A stretch of DNA of 16,528 bases from Oscillospiraceae bacterium (GCA_014796735.1 JAAVIG010000170.1:1-16528), one strand, 5' to 3'. Shown: positions 1-7,501, counted from the first letter of the stretch. Translations and numbers: made by a program. Notes: generated by a model not told the origin, from the sequence alone.

Positions 1-70
1 AGACCACCATGCATATTATGGCGAAGCCTCTCAGCTCGTCCAGGAATCCCACTCTGTTTCTTGTATCCAT
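1..70 (-). CDS. N-terminus of a membrane acyltransferase-like protein (partial, runs off the window)
   Basis: Reading leftward from the ATG at 70-68 gives 23 open codons containing FLDELRGFAIICMVV. A short polar N-terminus, an (L)DxLRG(F/I)A(I/V) motif and then a hydrophobic helix is the typical start of DUF1624 / heparan-alpha-glucosaminide N-acetyltransferase-like and acyltransferase-3-like integral membrane proteins. An AAAGG ribosome site lies 7 nt upstream on this strand, and a well-formed promoter follows at 135-107. Only the N-terminus is present, so the family is inferred from one motif and the acyl acceptor is unknown. The gene is divergent from the sugar-uptake operon and need not be related to it. 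Confidence 0.72.
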   Translation of the reverse strand, partial: MDTRNRVGFLDELRGFAIICMVV

Positions 71-106
71 ATTTCTGCCTTTTCGTTTTTAAAAGTTGTT
101 TTATCT

Positions 107-135
107 ATTTTACCACCTATTGTAAAAAAATGCAA
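107..135 (-). promoter_or_regulatory. Promoter for the leftward membrane-protein gene
   Basis: On the minus strand TTGCAT (135-130) and TAAAAT (112-107) are separated by exactly 17 bp. Transcription would start near base 100, about 30 nt before the ATG at 70. The spacing and position fit a housekeeping sigma-A promoter. Confidence 0.6.
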
Positions 136-142
136 GCGTTAT

Positions 143-175
143 ATACTGATCTGTTTTAGAAAAAGGGATTAGTAT
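143..175. repeat. Palindromic repeat, copy A (ATACT/AGTAT family)
   Basis: Arms ATACTGATC (143-151) and GATTAGTAT (167-175) pair over 9 positions with one G-U, around a 15-nt loop. The right part (AAAAAGGGATTAGTAT) matches the right arm of the repeat at 9082-9103. It ends 6 bp before the ATG of the transposase remnant, so it may be the terminal inverted repeat of that insertion sequence. It also lies just upstream of the -35 box of the leftward promoter. Confidence 0.55.
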
Positions 176-181
176 TGGAAC

Positions 182-300
182 ATGTTCGTAGTACAAGAAG
201 AACATTTACTGCGAAAAAAGAAAAAGCGATGGATCTCAGCAAGATATATGAAATTGTAGAGGATTTGTACTGCGCCAATAATGGCAGACCGAGTACAGAT
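182..300 (+). pseudogene. N-terminal stub of an IS1182/IS5-like transposase, frameshifted and truncated
   Basis: From the ATG at 182, one frame reads MFVVQEEHLLRK. From about 215 the neighbouring frame reads EKAMDLSKIYEIVEDLYC followed by NNGRPSTD, ending at 300. Joined, these match the conserved start of IS1182/IS5-superfamily transposases (EDHLLRKI-DKAxDFSxIYEIVEDLYCxDNGRPSxDPVVLFK), recognised from memory. A single-base indel in the A-rich run at about 215-225 separates the frames. Similarity stops at the Asp where 'PVVLFK' should follow, and AT-rich DNA takes over. No DDE catalytic residues remain, so the element is dead. A TTG-started open frame covering 175-378 exists but is probably not a gene. 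Confidence 0.7.
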
Positions 301-500
301 CTTTTTGCAAGCTCGGTTACTGTTACAAAAAATTTTTTTAAAAAATCAAATATCTTTTTGATAAAAATTTTACTTTGATTTTCTTCTTGAAAATTATTTC
401 ATTGGAACCCCATATGAATCAAAATATTCTGTTTCAAATATTTATCGGTCAAATTCGCCAAAAAAGAAATCGTTTGTTTGTGTGCGCTTTGGTAAAAAAC
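301..500. other. AT-rich intergenic spacer
   Basis: No gene is supportable here. It holds A/T runs and a 9-bp inverted repeat (AAAATCAAA at 342-350, TTTGATTTT at 374-382) with a 23-nt loop, which could be a weak hairpin or a chance AT palindrome. The region joins the transposase stub to the importer promoter. Confidence 0.5.
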
Positions 501-515
501 GACACCTAAATAAAA
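501..515 (+). promoter_or_regulatory. Candidate response-regulator operator upstream of the importer promoter
   Basis: GACACCTAAATAAAA matches GACACCCTGATAAAA at 9143-9157 in 12 of 15 positions. Both begin exactly 47 bp before the first base of their -10 box, which places them at about -59 to -45. AraC-type regulators commonly activate from sites in this region. Assigning the site to the neighbouring response regulator is inference. Confidence 0.5.
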
Positions 516-553
516 TTTACACCATTTTTTACACCCGGACCGTATGCTATAAT
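516..553 (+). promoter_or_regulatory. Promoter of the sugar-importer operon, with TTTACACC direct repeats
   Basis: An extended -10, TGC-TATAAT, lies at 545-553 and predicts a start near 560. No good -35 exists at 17 bp (TTTTTT at 525-530), and TTTACA at 528-533 is only 14 bp away. This is typical of activator-dependent promoters. TTTACACC occurs twice, at 516-523 and 528-535, a 12-bp-period direct repeat overlapping the -35 region. Confidence 0.6.
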
Positions 554-608
554 TCAATCATAACCCAAGGCGCTCGGGAATTAAAAAATTGAAAGGTGGC
601 TTACAGTT

Positions 609-1985
609 ATGAAAAAATTATTAAAAAATATTCTGTCTATAACACTCGCAGCATCAATGACCCTGTCGCTGGCGGCCTGCTCCCAGGAAACCGACGGCGG
701 CAATAACGCAGGTAACGCGGATCCTGCTCCCAACAATGGCGGCGGCAATTCCGGAAAAGCCGATAAGATCGTCCTCTGGACGCTGTCCAACGATTTAAAA
801 CAGTTTGCGGAACGCTACACCAATGAGACGGGCAACGAGGTCGAGGTCGTAGTATTTGACTCCGCCGACTTCAAGACCAAGATCAATCAGACCTTGGGCA
901 CCAAGAGCACCGATGTGGACGTATTCGTAGGCGAGCCCCAGATGCTCCCCGATTTCTTTGAGGCGGGCTTCAGCGCCGACCTTAGTGTTTTTGACTCACA
1001 GGTAAAGTCCAGACTTGTGGATTATACATATCAGGCAGGTCTCGACTCCGACGGAGTGCTCCGTGCGATCAGCTATCAGGCTTGCCCCGGCAGCGTAATA
1101 TACCGCCGCGACATTGCCGAAAAGGTATTCGGCACCGACGACCCCGAGGAAATAGGAAAGCTTTTCGCGTCCTTTGACGAGATCGAGAACACCGCCGCGA
1201 AGCTTCAGGCTGAGGGCTACACTATTTTCGGCGACACAGGCGCTCTCCGCTGGTTCTCCAACAGCTCCTCCCCGTGGGTAAAGAACAACGAGATAATCGT
1301 TGATCAGGACAGACTTGACTACTTTGACTGCGCAGTTGAGCTTTATCAGAAGGAATACGTGGCATTCGCTCCCGAGTGGTCAGCCGCTTGGTACGCTTCC
1401 ATGGCAGGTCCTCTTCCCATGCACGCTGAATGGAGCGCTCTCGACGAGGTTTCTGATAATTCCCAGACCGAGGTTTTCTCCTATGTAATGCCTTCATGGG
1501 GCGCCCTTATAGTTCGTGACAACGCAGGCGACAACACGGGCAAATACGGCGTATGCAGCGGCGTATGCAGCTTCTTCGGCGGCGGCACTTTCCTGACCGT
1601 CAATGAATTCAGCAAGCACAAGGATGCCGCAATGCAGTTCATCGAATACTGCACTCTGAATGACGACACCGCACGCTGGTGGCTTACGGCTTCCAAGGGC
1701 GACGTGGTAAGCAACAAGGCCGTTCTTGAAGAAAACAAGGATTTTAAAAACGAATCCTTCGGCAATCAGAACACCTACGGTTTCTTCCTCGAAGAAATGG
1801 ACAATATCGACTACGGTCTCATTACAGCCTACGACGATGCCTGCAAGGATGCTTTCGGTGCGGCCATCATCTCCGTACAGAAGGGCGAAAAGACCAAGGA
1901 AGAGGCTCTTAAAGAGTTCTACACCGTAGTTATCACCCAGTACCCCGAGCTTAAGATTCCCGAGAATGCTCCCATAAACAACTGA
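609..1985 (+). CDS. Carbohydrate ABC transporter substrate-binding lipoprotein
   Basis: A 458-aa extracellular solute-binding protein (SBP_bac_1-like) that should capture an oligosaccharide outside the membrane and deliver it to the two permeases downstream. The N-terminus is a lipoprotein signal peptide (KKLLKN, hydrophobic core, lipobox LAAC with C24 as the lipidated residue). A Gly/Asn-rich tether (about residues 25-50) follows, then the binding domain starting KIVLWTLSND. The C-terminal part (GGGTFLTVNEFSKHKDAAMQ, then EYC) is typical of family-1 sugar-binding proteins. AAAGGTGG at 592-599 sits 9 nt before the ATG. It is first in its operon and is followed by a terminator-like hairpin, consistent with the binding protein being made in excess over the permeases. 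The sugar is unknown; context suggests a beta-gluco-oligosaccharide. Confidence 0.9.
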   Translation: MKKLLKNILSITLAASMTLSLAACSQETDGGNNAGNADPAPNNGGGNSGKADKIVLWTLSNDLKQFAERYTNETGNEVEVVVFDSADFKTKINQTLGTKSTDVDVFVGEPQMLPDFFEAGFSADLSVFDSQVKSRLVDYTYQAGLDSDGVLRAISYQACPGSVIYRRDIAEKVFGTDDPEEIGKLFASFDEIENTAAKLQAEGYTIFGDTGALRWFSNSSSPWVKNNEIIVDQDRLDYFDCAVELYQKEYVAFAPEWSAAWYASMAGPLPMHAEWSALDEVSDNSQTEVFSYVMPSWGALIVRDNAGDNTGKYGVCSGVCSFFGGGTFLTVNEFSKHKDAAMQFIEYCTLNDDTARWWLTASKGDVVSNKAVLEENKDFKNESFGNQNTYGFFLEEMDNIDYGLITAYDDACKDAFGAAIISVQKGEKTKEEALKEFYTVVITQYPELKIPENAPINN

Positions 1986-2008
1986 TATGCCCAATGCGGT
2001 GTATCGGC

Positions 2009-2060
2009 AGCCCCTGCAATGCGGAATCCATGAGATTCCGCATTGCATATCGGGCTTTTT
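2009..2060 (+). terminator. Intercistronic rho-independent terminator between binding protein and permeases
   Basis: A 14-bp perfect stem (TGCAATGCGGAATC, 2015-2028, with 2034-2047) closes a 5-nt loop. A base stem AGCCC (2009-2013)/GGGCT (2052-2056) runs directly into TTTTT. No new promoter is obvious before the permease gene, so this probably gives partial termination and/or 3'-end protection. That would let the binding protein be expressed above the membrane subunits, as is common for ABC importers. Confidence 0.78.
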
Positions 2061-2115
2061 CAATAAAGTATTATTCCGTTTTTATCAAAATATAGCGTGA
2101 AAGGAGAGGAGACTC

Positions 2116-3090
2116 TTGGCTGTTAATGTTAAAAACAGTACAGCACAAAGCAAATTGACCGATAATGTTAAGCAGGGCTCGGTAAAACCCCAAAAAGGAC
2201 CGATGAAGCGGCTGGTCAAATACGGCTTGATATTCTGTATTCCCTTTGTCGCAGTATTCCTCATTTTCAGCGTATACCCCGTATTTCGTACTTTCCAGAT
2301 GAGCTTCATGAATTACAAGGGCTTCGGAAAAGAGACCTTTATCTGGTTCGACAACTATGCAAGAGTTTTCAAGGATACTCTCTTCTGGGACGCTTTTCTG
2401 AACACTCTTAAGATGTGGGGTGTAAACATAGTTCTCCAGCTTGGTCTGGCGCTTCTTCTTACCATTATTTTCAACGACATGAAATATAGGATGAGAGGTC
2501 TGGGCATGTTCAGAGCGCTGTTTTATCTTCCCAACCTCATTGCCTGCACCTCCGTCGCGTTTCTGTTCAAAACCCTGCTGGACTGGAAGTTCGGCAGTGT
2601 AAACCAATTACTACTCGCTTCGGGTATCATATCTCAGCCTGTAAACTGGCTCACCGGCGAAGGTCTGACTGCTCAGATGGTGGTTGGTGTGGTCGGCGCG
2701 TGGATGTGGTTCGGCAACAGCTTTATCATGCTGATGGCGGGTGTTCAGGGTATCGAAAGATCGTACTTTGAAGCGGCGATTATCGACGGCGCGGGCCGTT
2801 GGACGATATTCACCAAGATCACAATGCCGCTGCTTCGTCCCATTATGCTTTACGTAGCGGTAACAAGCCTTATCGGCGGACTTCAGCTTTTCGATCTTCC
2901 CTATCTGCTTTCGGGCACCAAGGGAGAACCCGGACGGTCGCTTTACACAGCCGTATTCTACCTGTACGATACAGCCTTTAAGAACAATCAGATGGGTTAT
3001 GCGGCGGCACTGGCATTCGTGCTGTTCCTTATAATATCGGTGTTCTGCGGAATAGCCTTCAAGCTCATGAACAGGAAGGAGGAAGACTAA
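2116..3090 (+). CDS. Carbohydrate ABC transporter permease, MalF/UgpA type
   Basis: A 324-aa inner-membrane subunit of a CUT1-type sugar importer. Six hydrophobic segments lie at roughly residues 36-57, 95-118, 130-152, 193-214, 242-264 and 296-316. The EAA loop that docks the ATPase is well conserved (FEAAIIDGAGRWTIFTKITM, then PLLRP) with its Glu at 219. The start is TTG at 2116, chosen because a very strong ribosome site (AAAGGAGAGGAG, 2100-2111) precedes it. The first in-frame ATG is about 30 codons later and would have no such site. It precedes the second permease by 3 nt, so the two are co-translated. No ATP-binding subunit is encoded nearby. Confidence 0.92.
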   Translation: MAVNVKNSTAQSKLTDNVKQGSVKPQKGPMKRLVKYGLIFCIPFVAVFLIFSVYPVFRTFQMSFMNYKGFGKETFIWFDNYARVFKDTLFWDAFLNTLKMWGVNIVLQLGLALLLTIIFNDMKYRMRGLGMFRALFYLPNLIACTSVAFLFKTLLDWKFGSVNQLLLASGIISQPVNWLTGEGLTAQMVVGVVGAWMWFGNSFIMLMAGVQGIERSYFEAAIIDGAGRWTIFTKITMPLLRPIMLYVAVTSLIGGLQLFDLPYLLSGTKGEPGRSLYTAVFYLYDTAFKNNQMGYAAALAFVLFLIISVFCGIAFKLMNRKEED

Positions 3091-3093
3091 ATC

Positions 3094-3933
3094 ATGAACG
3101 AAAAAGTTAAATCGGGTATCGCGAAATTTTTTCTTTACGCATTTCTCATTATCTTAGCGGTGATTTGCTTCCTTCCGTTTCTTATGATGCTTATCAACTC
3201 CACGCGTTCGGGTAACGAGATAATGACAGGCTTCTCGCTCATTCCGGGCAGCAGCCTTGGCACCAACTGGAAAGTTGTGACCGAAAATATGAATCTTGGC
3301 CGCGGCTTCCTTAACAGCATTTTCTTGGCGGTTTGCAACACTTTACTTGTTTCTTACTTCTCGGCGATTACCGCCTACGGTCTTGCATACTACAAATTCC
3401 GCGGCGCAAAGGTAATCTTCACATCAATGCTCATATTCATGATGGTGCCGTCGCAGCTCAGTCTTTTGGGCTTTTACGACCTCTGCAACAATATGAGACT
3501 TATCGATAACTACATACCGCTGATCATTCCCAGCATCGCAAGTCCGGCAACTGTGTTCTTCCTCAGGCAGTATATTCTTTCGGTTATGCCCAAAGCCATT
3601 TTAGAGGTGCCCCGAATCGACGGCGCAGGCGAAATAACGATTTTCCATAAGATCGTGCTTCCCATAATGGCTCCCGGTATCGCCACCATGGCGATAGGCA
3701 CCTTCGTAGGCAGTTGGAACAGTTATCTTATCCCTATGCTTCTTATAAACAGTCCCGAAAAGCGGCCTCTGCCCGTTATGGTTGCCGAGCTGTCCGCCGT
3801 GCGCGATATAACCACCAACCTCGGCGCGACCTATCTTGTAGTCGCCATCTCCATTGTTCCTATCATGATAGCTTTCTGTTTCTTCTCAAAATACATTATC
3901 AGCGGAATCTCCGCGGGAAGCGTAAAGGAATAA
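3094..3933 (+). CDS. Carbohydrate ABC transporter permease, MalG/AraQ type
   Basis: A 279-aa partner of the preceding permease, with six predicted membrane helices starting FLYAFLIILAVICFLPFLMM. The EAA-type cytoplasmic loop reads EVPRIDGAGEITIFHKIVLP (Glu at 171), so the usual EAA tripeptide is EVP, while the Gly/Pro framework that contacts the ATPase is kept. The ATG at 3094 follows the upstream stop by 3 nt, with AGGAGG-like sequence inside the end of the upstream gene. This is the last gene of the importer operon. No clear terminator follows before the next promoter at 3987, so some read-through is possible. Confidence 0.92.
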   Translation: MNEKVKSGIAKFFLYAFLIILAVICFLPFLMMLINSTRSGNEIMTGFSLIPGSSLGTNWKVVTENMNLGRGFLNSIFLAVCNTLLVSYFSAITAYGLAYYKFRGAKVIFTSMLIFMMVPSQLSLLGFYDLCNNMRLIDNYIPLIIPSIASPATVFFLRQYILSVMPKAILEVPRIDGAGEITIFHKIVLPIMAPGIATMAIGTFVGSWNSYLIPMLLINSPEKRPLPVMVAELSAVRDITTNLGATYLVVAISIVPIMIAFCFFSKYIISGISAGSVKE

Positions 3934-3986
3934 TTGTGAGCTGCCTATATCGGATTCTCTCTTATAACGGTTTTTGAAGCGGAATA

Positions 3987-4015
3987 TTGTAAATTTCGCT
4001 TGGGTATGATATAAT
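3987..4015 (+). promoter_or_regulatory. Strong promoter for the lipoprotein-kinase-regulator operon
   Basis: TTGTAA (3987-3992), a 17-bp spacer and TATAAT (4010-4015), with an extended -10 TG at 4007-4008. It predicts transcription from about 4021. It is close to consensus and, unlike the other two rightward promoters, has no GACACC-type site upstream. This fits constitutive expression of the sensing components. Confidence 0.75.
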
Positions 4016-4017
4016 AA

Positions 4018-4045
4018 CCTCATAATTATATCAATTACTATGAGG
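4018..4045 (+). promoter_or_regulatory. Inverted repeat spanning transcription start and ribosome site
   Basis: CCTCATA (4018-4024) and TATGAGG (4039-4045) are a perfect 7-bp inverted repeat with 14 nt between. The right arm contains part of the ribosome site (GAGGG, 4042-4046) of the lipoprotein gene. If transcription begins at or before 4018 the RNA could fold and mask the site. If it begins near 4021 the pairing is only partial and a DNA operator is more likely. Confidence 0.35.
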
Positions 4046-4052
4046 GATTCTT

Positions 4053-5624
4053 ATGAAAAAACTTTTTTTGATTTTCTTCTTCATTTTGTCCTTTTCTGTC
4101 TTAGCCGGGTGCGCTCCTGCGTCCCCGGCTGAGGCTGTTTCCGAGGAACCGACCGAGCTTCGGTGGTATGTTAATTTCAGCTGGTACAACACGCCATGGG
4201 GCGGAAACGCCGTGAGCAAGGCCATCACGGAGAAAACGGGCGTTGACATAAGCTTCATATCTCCCGACGGCAGCGAGAGCGAGACGCTTGACGCACTTAT
4301 CGCGGGAAACAATCTTCCCGACATAATAACCCTCGGATGGTGGGAGACGCAGCTCAGCGTAATAATCGATCAGGGGCTCGTATATCCCTTAAACGAGCTT
4401 GCCAAGGAATATGACGAATATTTTTTTGAGATAGCGGACCCCGACAGGCTTGCGTGGTACACACAGGCTGACGGAAACGTTTACTGCTACCCCAACTCCT
4501 CATACACCGTAAAGGACTATGCGGAAGGCCGCGGAGCGGCTTCAAACCAGACCTTTCTTGTGCGAAAGGATATTTACGAGGCTATAGGCTCGCCCGATAT
4601 GACCACAACAGAGGGCTTTGCAAACGCTGTACGCGCTGCCGCTTCACTCTATCCCGAGGTAGACGGCAAGCCGCTTATCCCCATAGGGGCACACGAGTTT
4701 ACCACATATGGCTGCGATTCCTTTGACAAGTTCCTGCTGAATTTCTTGGCAGTGCCCTATGAGAAAGACGGAAAAATCTACGACAGATATACCGACCCCG
4801 AATATAAGCGGTGGCTGTCCATGCTGCGGGAGCTGGGCGAGGAGGGGCTCCTTTCCGGCGATATATTCATTGATAAGCGCACCCAGATGGAGGAAAAAAT
4901 AAAAGAGGGGCGGTATTTCTGCATGATATATCAGCGCACCGATATTGCGGATATAGAGCGGCAGATCTATGACGCCGACCCCGATTCCGTCTATATAGCC
5001 GTGGACGGCCCCCGCAATGAAAGCGGAGCCCCTCATACTCTTCCCGGAACCGGCATAAACGGCTGGACGGTGACGATGATCTCCAAAAACTGCGAACACC
5101 CGGATCTTGCCATAAAGCTTATGTCTTACCTTATGAGCGAGGAAGGGCAAAAGCTCATTGCTCTCGGCGTAGAGGGCGAGCATTACGTTATGGAAGACGG
5201 AAAAGCTGTTTTGACGGAGGAAACACGGGCTCTTCTCGGCGGAGATTATATCGGATACCTTGAAACCGTCGGCGCAAATGACGCCTACTGGATGCTTCAG
5301 GACAACAGAACGCAGGACAGGTGGATGCCGCCCGATATTCCGCCCATTGTTCAGATGGAGGAATGGGCACTGCCCTACACTTTTTATTCGGGTCAGTACG
5401 ATGTGGATTTCACCCCGGGAACGGAGGCGGACGCGGCTTATCGCAGGATAAGCGCGATCCACGGCGAAATGCTGCCAAAGCTCCTTCTTGCGTCCTCGGA
5501 GGAAGAGTTTGAAGCGCTTTGGATCACATACGTCCAAAGGCGGGAGGACAGCGGTCTTGAGCTTGTCTTAGAGGAAAGCACAAAGCAAATGATAGCCTTA
5601 AAGGCAAAGCTCGGGATTTCCTGA
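4053..5624 (+). CDS. Second extracellular binding lipoprotein (LplA/YtcQ-like), with no permease of its own
   Basis: A 523-aa secreted lipoprotein. MKKLFLIFFFILSF leads into the lipobox VLAGC, with C20 as the lipidated residue. The mature part begins LRWYVNFSWYNTP and resembles the larger family-1 binding proteins of Firmicutes (LplA/YtcQ group). A signature-like stretch AIKLMSYLMSEEGQKLIALG lies at about residues 350-370, and Trp/Tyr-rich segments could form a sugar-binding cleft. The ribosome site GAGGG ends about 6 nt before the ATG. It sits between the importer and a histidine kinase and starts the regulatory operon. It may be an alternative binding protein for the same permeases, or a ligand-presenting partner of the kinase; the context favours the latter but does not prove it. 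Confidence 0.85.
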   Translation: MKKLFLIFFFILSFSVLAGCAPASPAEAVSEEPTELRWYVNFSWYNTPWGGNAVSKAITEKTGVDISFISPDGSESETLDALIAGNNLPDIITLGWWETQLSVIIDQGLVYPLNELAKEYDEYFFEIADPDRLAWYTQADGNVYCYPNSSYTVKDYAEGRGAASNQTFLVRKDIYEAIGSPDMTTTEGFANAVRAAASLYPEVDGKPLIPIGAHEFTTYGCDSFDKFLLNFLAVPYEKDGKIYDRYTDPEYKRWLSMLRELGEEGLLSGDIFIDKRTQMEEKIKEGRYFCMIYQRTDIADIERQIYDADPDSVYIAVDGPRNESGAPHTLPGTGINGWTVTMISKNCEHPDLAIKLMSYLMSEEGQKLIALGVEGEHYVMEDGKAVLTEETRALLGGDYIGYLETVGANDAYWMLQDNRTQDRWMPPDIPPIVQMEEWALPYTFYSGQYDVDFTPGTEADAAYRRISAIHGEMLPKLLLASSEEEFEALWITYVQRREDSGLELVLEESTKQMIALKAKLGIS

Positions 5625-5662
5625 CGGGGGAAAAGTTTTAAATAAAAGGAATGGTCATAATT

Positions 5663-7426
5663 ATGAAAAAACTGTTCGTCCGACTGAAGCTCAGCCAACA
5701 GACAGCCCTGATATGCGCCGTTTTCATTCTTATCCCAATGCTTATTCTCCTGTATACCGCGCTTCGCACCGCGGCGGACACGGCCGTTGAAACACGCATA
5801 CGTGAAGTACAGACGGGCAGAGATCAGTTTATGGCAAAAGCCGAGTACGTGGCGGAGCTTTGCAATATTTCCACACGGGTATTTCTCAATACTCCCGCTC
5901 TGACAAGGCATCTGTACGCGCTGAAGACCGGCAGCGAGCCGGACACGTCCGAGCTCTTGGAATTTTATCGTGAGGACTTGGTCGGTCTTGAAAAAATAAT
6001 ATTAAGCAACCCCGACCTTGATCATATCCGCGTTTACTCCTCCGCCGACGGTATACATGAGATGATGCCCATACTTTACAGCGCGTCGCGTATGGAGCGT
6101 ATGCCTTGGGCCGAAGCGGAAATCGTATCGGGCTCTTGGTATTTTGACTTTGACGATCAGCTTTTTCCAAACTACCCGGTCACGCACCATATATTGAGCC
6201 TTATTACCGAAATCACAGCTACCAATGTGGGAAAAATAGGTGTGCTTGAGGTTTCCGTCTGTATGGATAAGATAATGCCCTCTTTGTTTGCCGATGATAA
6301 AACCGGCGTAGCGGCGCTCTTGGACGGAGACGGCAACGTCATAGCGGGTACCGCTTATATGAAAGAGGCAAATATCAGTGAAATCCCTTTTTCCGATGAG
6401 CCTGTGCAGCTCACTCTCGGCGGCAGGCGCGTACTTGCGGTAAAAACAGAGGTAAGAGAGCTTGACTGCGTTTATTTGCAGATAACGGATATGTCGGATA
6501 TTTACCTCACAATAGCGTGGAGAGCTGCGGGGCTTTTTATCATCTTTATAGCGGCGGCGCTGCTTATGACCGTGGCGGTATACATGCTTACAAGGCACAT
6601 ACTGCGGGGATTTTACGGAGCGTTTGACGGGATAAGGGCCTTCGCCCTCGGGGATACGCAGGCGGTAGTGGAGGTAAAAGGCTCGGGCGAGATCGCCGAT
6701 TTTGCCAGAGAAGCGGGCGGGCTTCTGGATCAGCTGCGCCAATTTATGCGGGATAATCTGGAACGCGAGGTAAGGATACAGCGGGCAGAGACAAGGGCTT
6801 TACAGAACCAGATAAACGCTCACTTTATCTACAATGTTCTTGAAGCTATCAAGATGATGGCGGAAATAGACGAAAAATATGAAATAGCCGACGCAGTGAC
6901 CTCTCTCGGAAAGCTTCTGCGGTACAGTATGAAGCTCGAAGGAGAAAACGTGGAGCTGGAACGGGAGCTGGAATACATTAAAAACTATATCGACCTTATG
7001 AATCTGCGCTTTGATTATGTCATAACCCTTGTTACAGATATACCCGAAGAGCTTTTGGGACAGCGGATACCAAAAATAAGTCTTCAGCCCATTGTTGAAA
7101 ACGCAGTGGTCTACGGCGCAGCGTCGCTGACCTCCGACAGCACGGTATATCTCAGCGGTGAGATAAATCGGGAACTGGGACGCTTTACCGTCAGCATTAC
7201 GGATGAAGGCATGGGCATGGACGAAGGGACTCTTGAACGTATAAAGCGCCAGATATCCGGCGAGGAACCGCCGCGTTCGAGATCGGGCAACGGTATCGGT
7301 CTGAAAAACGTTCACGACCGCATACGCCTTTCCTTCGGAGAGGATTACGGCCTGCGGGTGGAGTCCCGTTCGGGCATGGGCACCACGGTTATGGTGGATC
7401 TGCCTTATATTACGCCGAAGGATTGA
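5663..7426 (+). CDS. Sensor histidine kinase, LytS/YesM type
   Basis: A 587-aa membrane kinase. Helix 1 is at about residues 15-37, followed by an extracellular sensing region (about 38-288, probably Cache-like). Helix 2 is at about 289-311, then a HAMP-like linker and the His_kinase/HATPase pair. The phosphoacceptor motif is INAHFIYNVLEAIKMM with H387; the family usually has INPHF, so Ala replaces Pro. The N box is IVENAV (N480), and the G boxes are DEGMGMD and GNGIGLKNVHDR. The ATG at 5663 is chosen because the AGGA at 5647-5650 abuts the ATG at 5651 but lies 12 nt before 5663, and MKKLFVRLKL is a normal membrane-anchor start. The gene follows the lipoprotein by 38 nt and precedes its response regulator. 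Confidence 0.92.
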   Translation: MKKLFVRLKLSQQTALICAVFILIPMLILLYTALRTAADTAVETRIREVQTGRDQFMAKAEYVAELCNISTRVFLNTPALTRHLYALKTGSEPDTSELLEFYREDLVGLEKIILSNPDLDHIRVYSSADGIHEMMPILYSASRMERMPWAEAEIVSGSWYFDFDDQLFPNYPVTHHILSLITEITATNVGKIGVLEVSVCMDKIMPSLFADDKTGVAALLDGDGNVIAGTAYMKEANISEIPFSDEPVQLTLGGRRVLAVKTEVRELDCVYLQITDMSDIYLTIAWRAAGLFIIFIAAALLMTVAVYMLTRHILRGFYGAFDGIRAFALGDTQAVVEVKGSGEIADFAREAGGLLDQLRQFMRDNLEREVRIQRAETRALQNQINAHFIYNVLEAIKMMAEIDEKYEIADAVTSLGKLLRYSMKLEGENVELERELEYIKNYIDLMNLRFDYVITLVTDIPEELLGQRIPKISLQPIVENAVVYGAASLTSDSTVYLSGEINRELGRFTVSITDEGMGMDEGTLERIKRQISGEEPPRSRSGNGIGLKNVHDRIRLSFGEDYGLRVESRSGMGTTVMVDLPYITPKD

Positions 7427-7449
7427 AAGAAAATTGTAAGAACAACTTC

Positions 7450-7501
7450 TCATACTGATTTCCTAATATAAATAGTCTCTACGATAAAAAAATCAGTATG
7501 A
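7450..7501. repeat. Inverted repeat between kinase and regulator genes (ATACT/AGTAT family?)
   Basis: TCATACTGATTT (7450-7461) and AAATCAGTATGA (7490-7501) are a perfect 12-bp inverted repeat with a 28-nt AT-rich centre. No T tract follows, so it is not a standard terminator. It could trim or stabilise the mRNA, or be a regulator-binding site. Its ATACT.../...AGTAT ends match the other intergenic palindromes in the window. Confidence 0.5.

Noticed and set aside
175..378. 67-aa TTG-started open frame as an intact small gene
   Set aside because: The recognisable part is a transposase fragment that continues in another frame upstream. The tail after 300 is low-complexity AT-rich sequence.
481..496. 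Possible catabolite (CcpA cre) site TGTGTGCGCTTTGG
   Set aside because: It has four mismatches to TGWAANCGNTNWCA, including conserved positions, so it is too weak to call.
1494..2063. 189-aa open frame on the minus strand
   Set aside because: It begins inside the terminator hairpin region and is antisense to the end of the binding-protein gene. There is no sign of an independent gene.
4644..5537. 297-aa open frame on the minus strand
   Set aside because: It is antisense to the second binding lipoprotein and has no motif or start signal.
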